Source: JABDGR01 sp035546135 (lineage in GTDB: Bacteria; Verrucomicrobiota; Verrucomicrobiia; Opitutales; JABDGR01). Taken from it: a stretch of 5,064 nt of DNA. Below are positions 4,904 through 5,064 of the stretch, in pieces. The stretch is taken from NCBI GenBank assembly GCA_035546135.1, contig DASZWY010000206.1, positions 1 to 5,064 of the forward strand. The letters run 5' to 3'. Position numbers and translations under genes: made by a program. The notes under the pieces are model-generated. The model ran no database searches. It was not told the origin of the DNA and saw only the letters and a program-made list of their open reading frames with translations. How positions within the stretch are numbered: the first letter of the stretch is position 1; each line of letters starts with the position of its first letter.

Positions 4904-5064
4904 ATGAAATTCCGTGTCATTATTGAGCCGGATGAGGATGGCGTCTTTGTGGCCGAATGTCCCAATCTTCCGGGCTGTATCTCTCAGGGCGGCACTCGCG
5001 ACGAGGCGCTCGCCAACATTAAGGACGCCCTCAAGGGCTATTTGGCCAGCTTGAAGAAACACAA
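4904..5064 (+). CDS. hicB: HicB-family (UPF0150-type) antitoxin, N-terminal part
   Basis: The first 53 codons of a gene that runs off the right edge. The protein begins MKFRVIIEPDEDGVFVAECP, then NLPGCISQGGTRDEALANIKDALKGYL. This is the degraded RNase-H-like fold of HicB antitoxins: beta strand, acidic turn, beta strand ending VAECP, the LPGC-x-SQGxTxxEAxxNI signature (22-39) and a helix. HicB proteins neutralise the HicA mRNA interferase and, when they have a DNA-binding tail, repress their own operon. That tail, if present, would be outside the window, as would any hicA. Because the upstream neighbour is the divergent rpmI, a partner toxin could only follow in hicB-hicA order. The ATG at 4904 is chosen because it begins exactly at the first conserved strand. 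A solitary HicB-like protein without toxin is the main alternative. Confidence 0.9.
   Translation, partial: MKFRVIIEPDEDGVFVAECPNLPGCISQGGTRDEALANIKDALKGYLASLKKH

Overview
The window is a compact, GC-rich bacterial chromosomal segment built around a conserved translation cluster read on the minus strand, in the transcription order rpmI (ribosomal protein L35), rplT (L20), pheS and pheT (both subunits of phenylalanyl-tRNA synthetase). Two plus-strand genes flank it and are cut by the window edges: the C-terminal end of a sugar-phosphate isomerase/epimerase-type TIM-barrel protein on the left, which converges on pheT, and the N-terminal end of a HicB-family antitoxin on the right, which diverges from rpmI. 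No rRNA, tRNA, CRISPR array, insertion sequence or phage gene is visible.

Layout: 1-262 end of the TIM-barrel gene; 263-325 a short convergent spacer with a GC-rich hairpin; 326-2776 pheT; 2777-2890 spacer holding an inverted pair of heptamer arrays; 2891-3931 pheS; 3932-4103 spacer with a one-sided heptamer array next to the pheS start and two small hairpins; 4104-4475 rplT; 4476-4588 spacer with a second, more degenerate inverted pair of heptamer arrays; 4589-4783 rpmI; 4784-4903 a divergent promoter region; 4904-5064 start of hicB. There is no gene-free stretch above 300 bases.

The four minus-strand genes probably form one operon: L35 and L20 are large-subunit ribosomal proteins and PheS/PheT form the (alpha-beta)2 enzyme that charges tRNA-Phe. 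The order matches the classic infC-rpmI-rplT-pheS-pheT arrangement, except that infC is not next to rpmI; a divergent hicB occupies that place.

The most unusual thing is between the genes. None of the start codons has a convincing Shine-Dalgarno sequence. Instead pheT, pheS and rplT each start 13-18 nt after a 28-nt block that divides into four pyrimidine-rich heptamers on the coding strand. Two of these blocks (before pheT and rplT) are paired with a matching 28-nt purine-rich block at the end of the preceding gene, giving an inverted, heptad-phased element of 92 and 97 bp. This is a lineage-specific intergenic repeat, a translation or mRNA-processing signal, or both.

Organism: weak Shine-Dalgarno usage, high GC and an informational operon mixed with HicB and TIM-barrel isomerase genes would suit the Verrucomicrobiota or a related phylum. 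This is an inference with low confidence.
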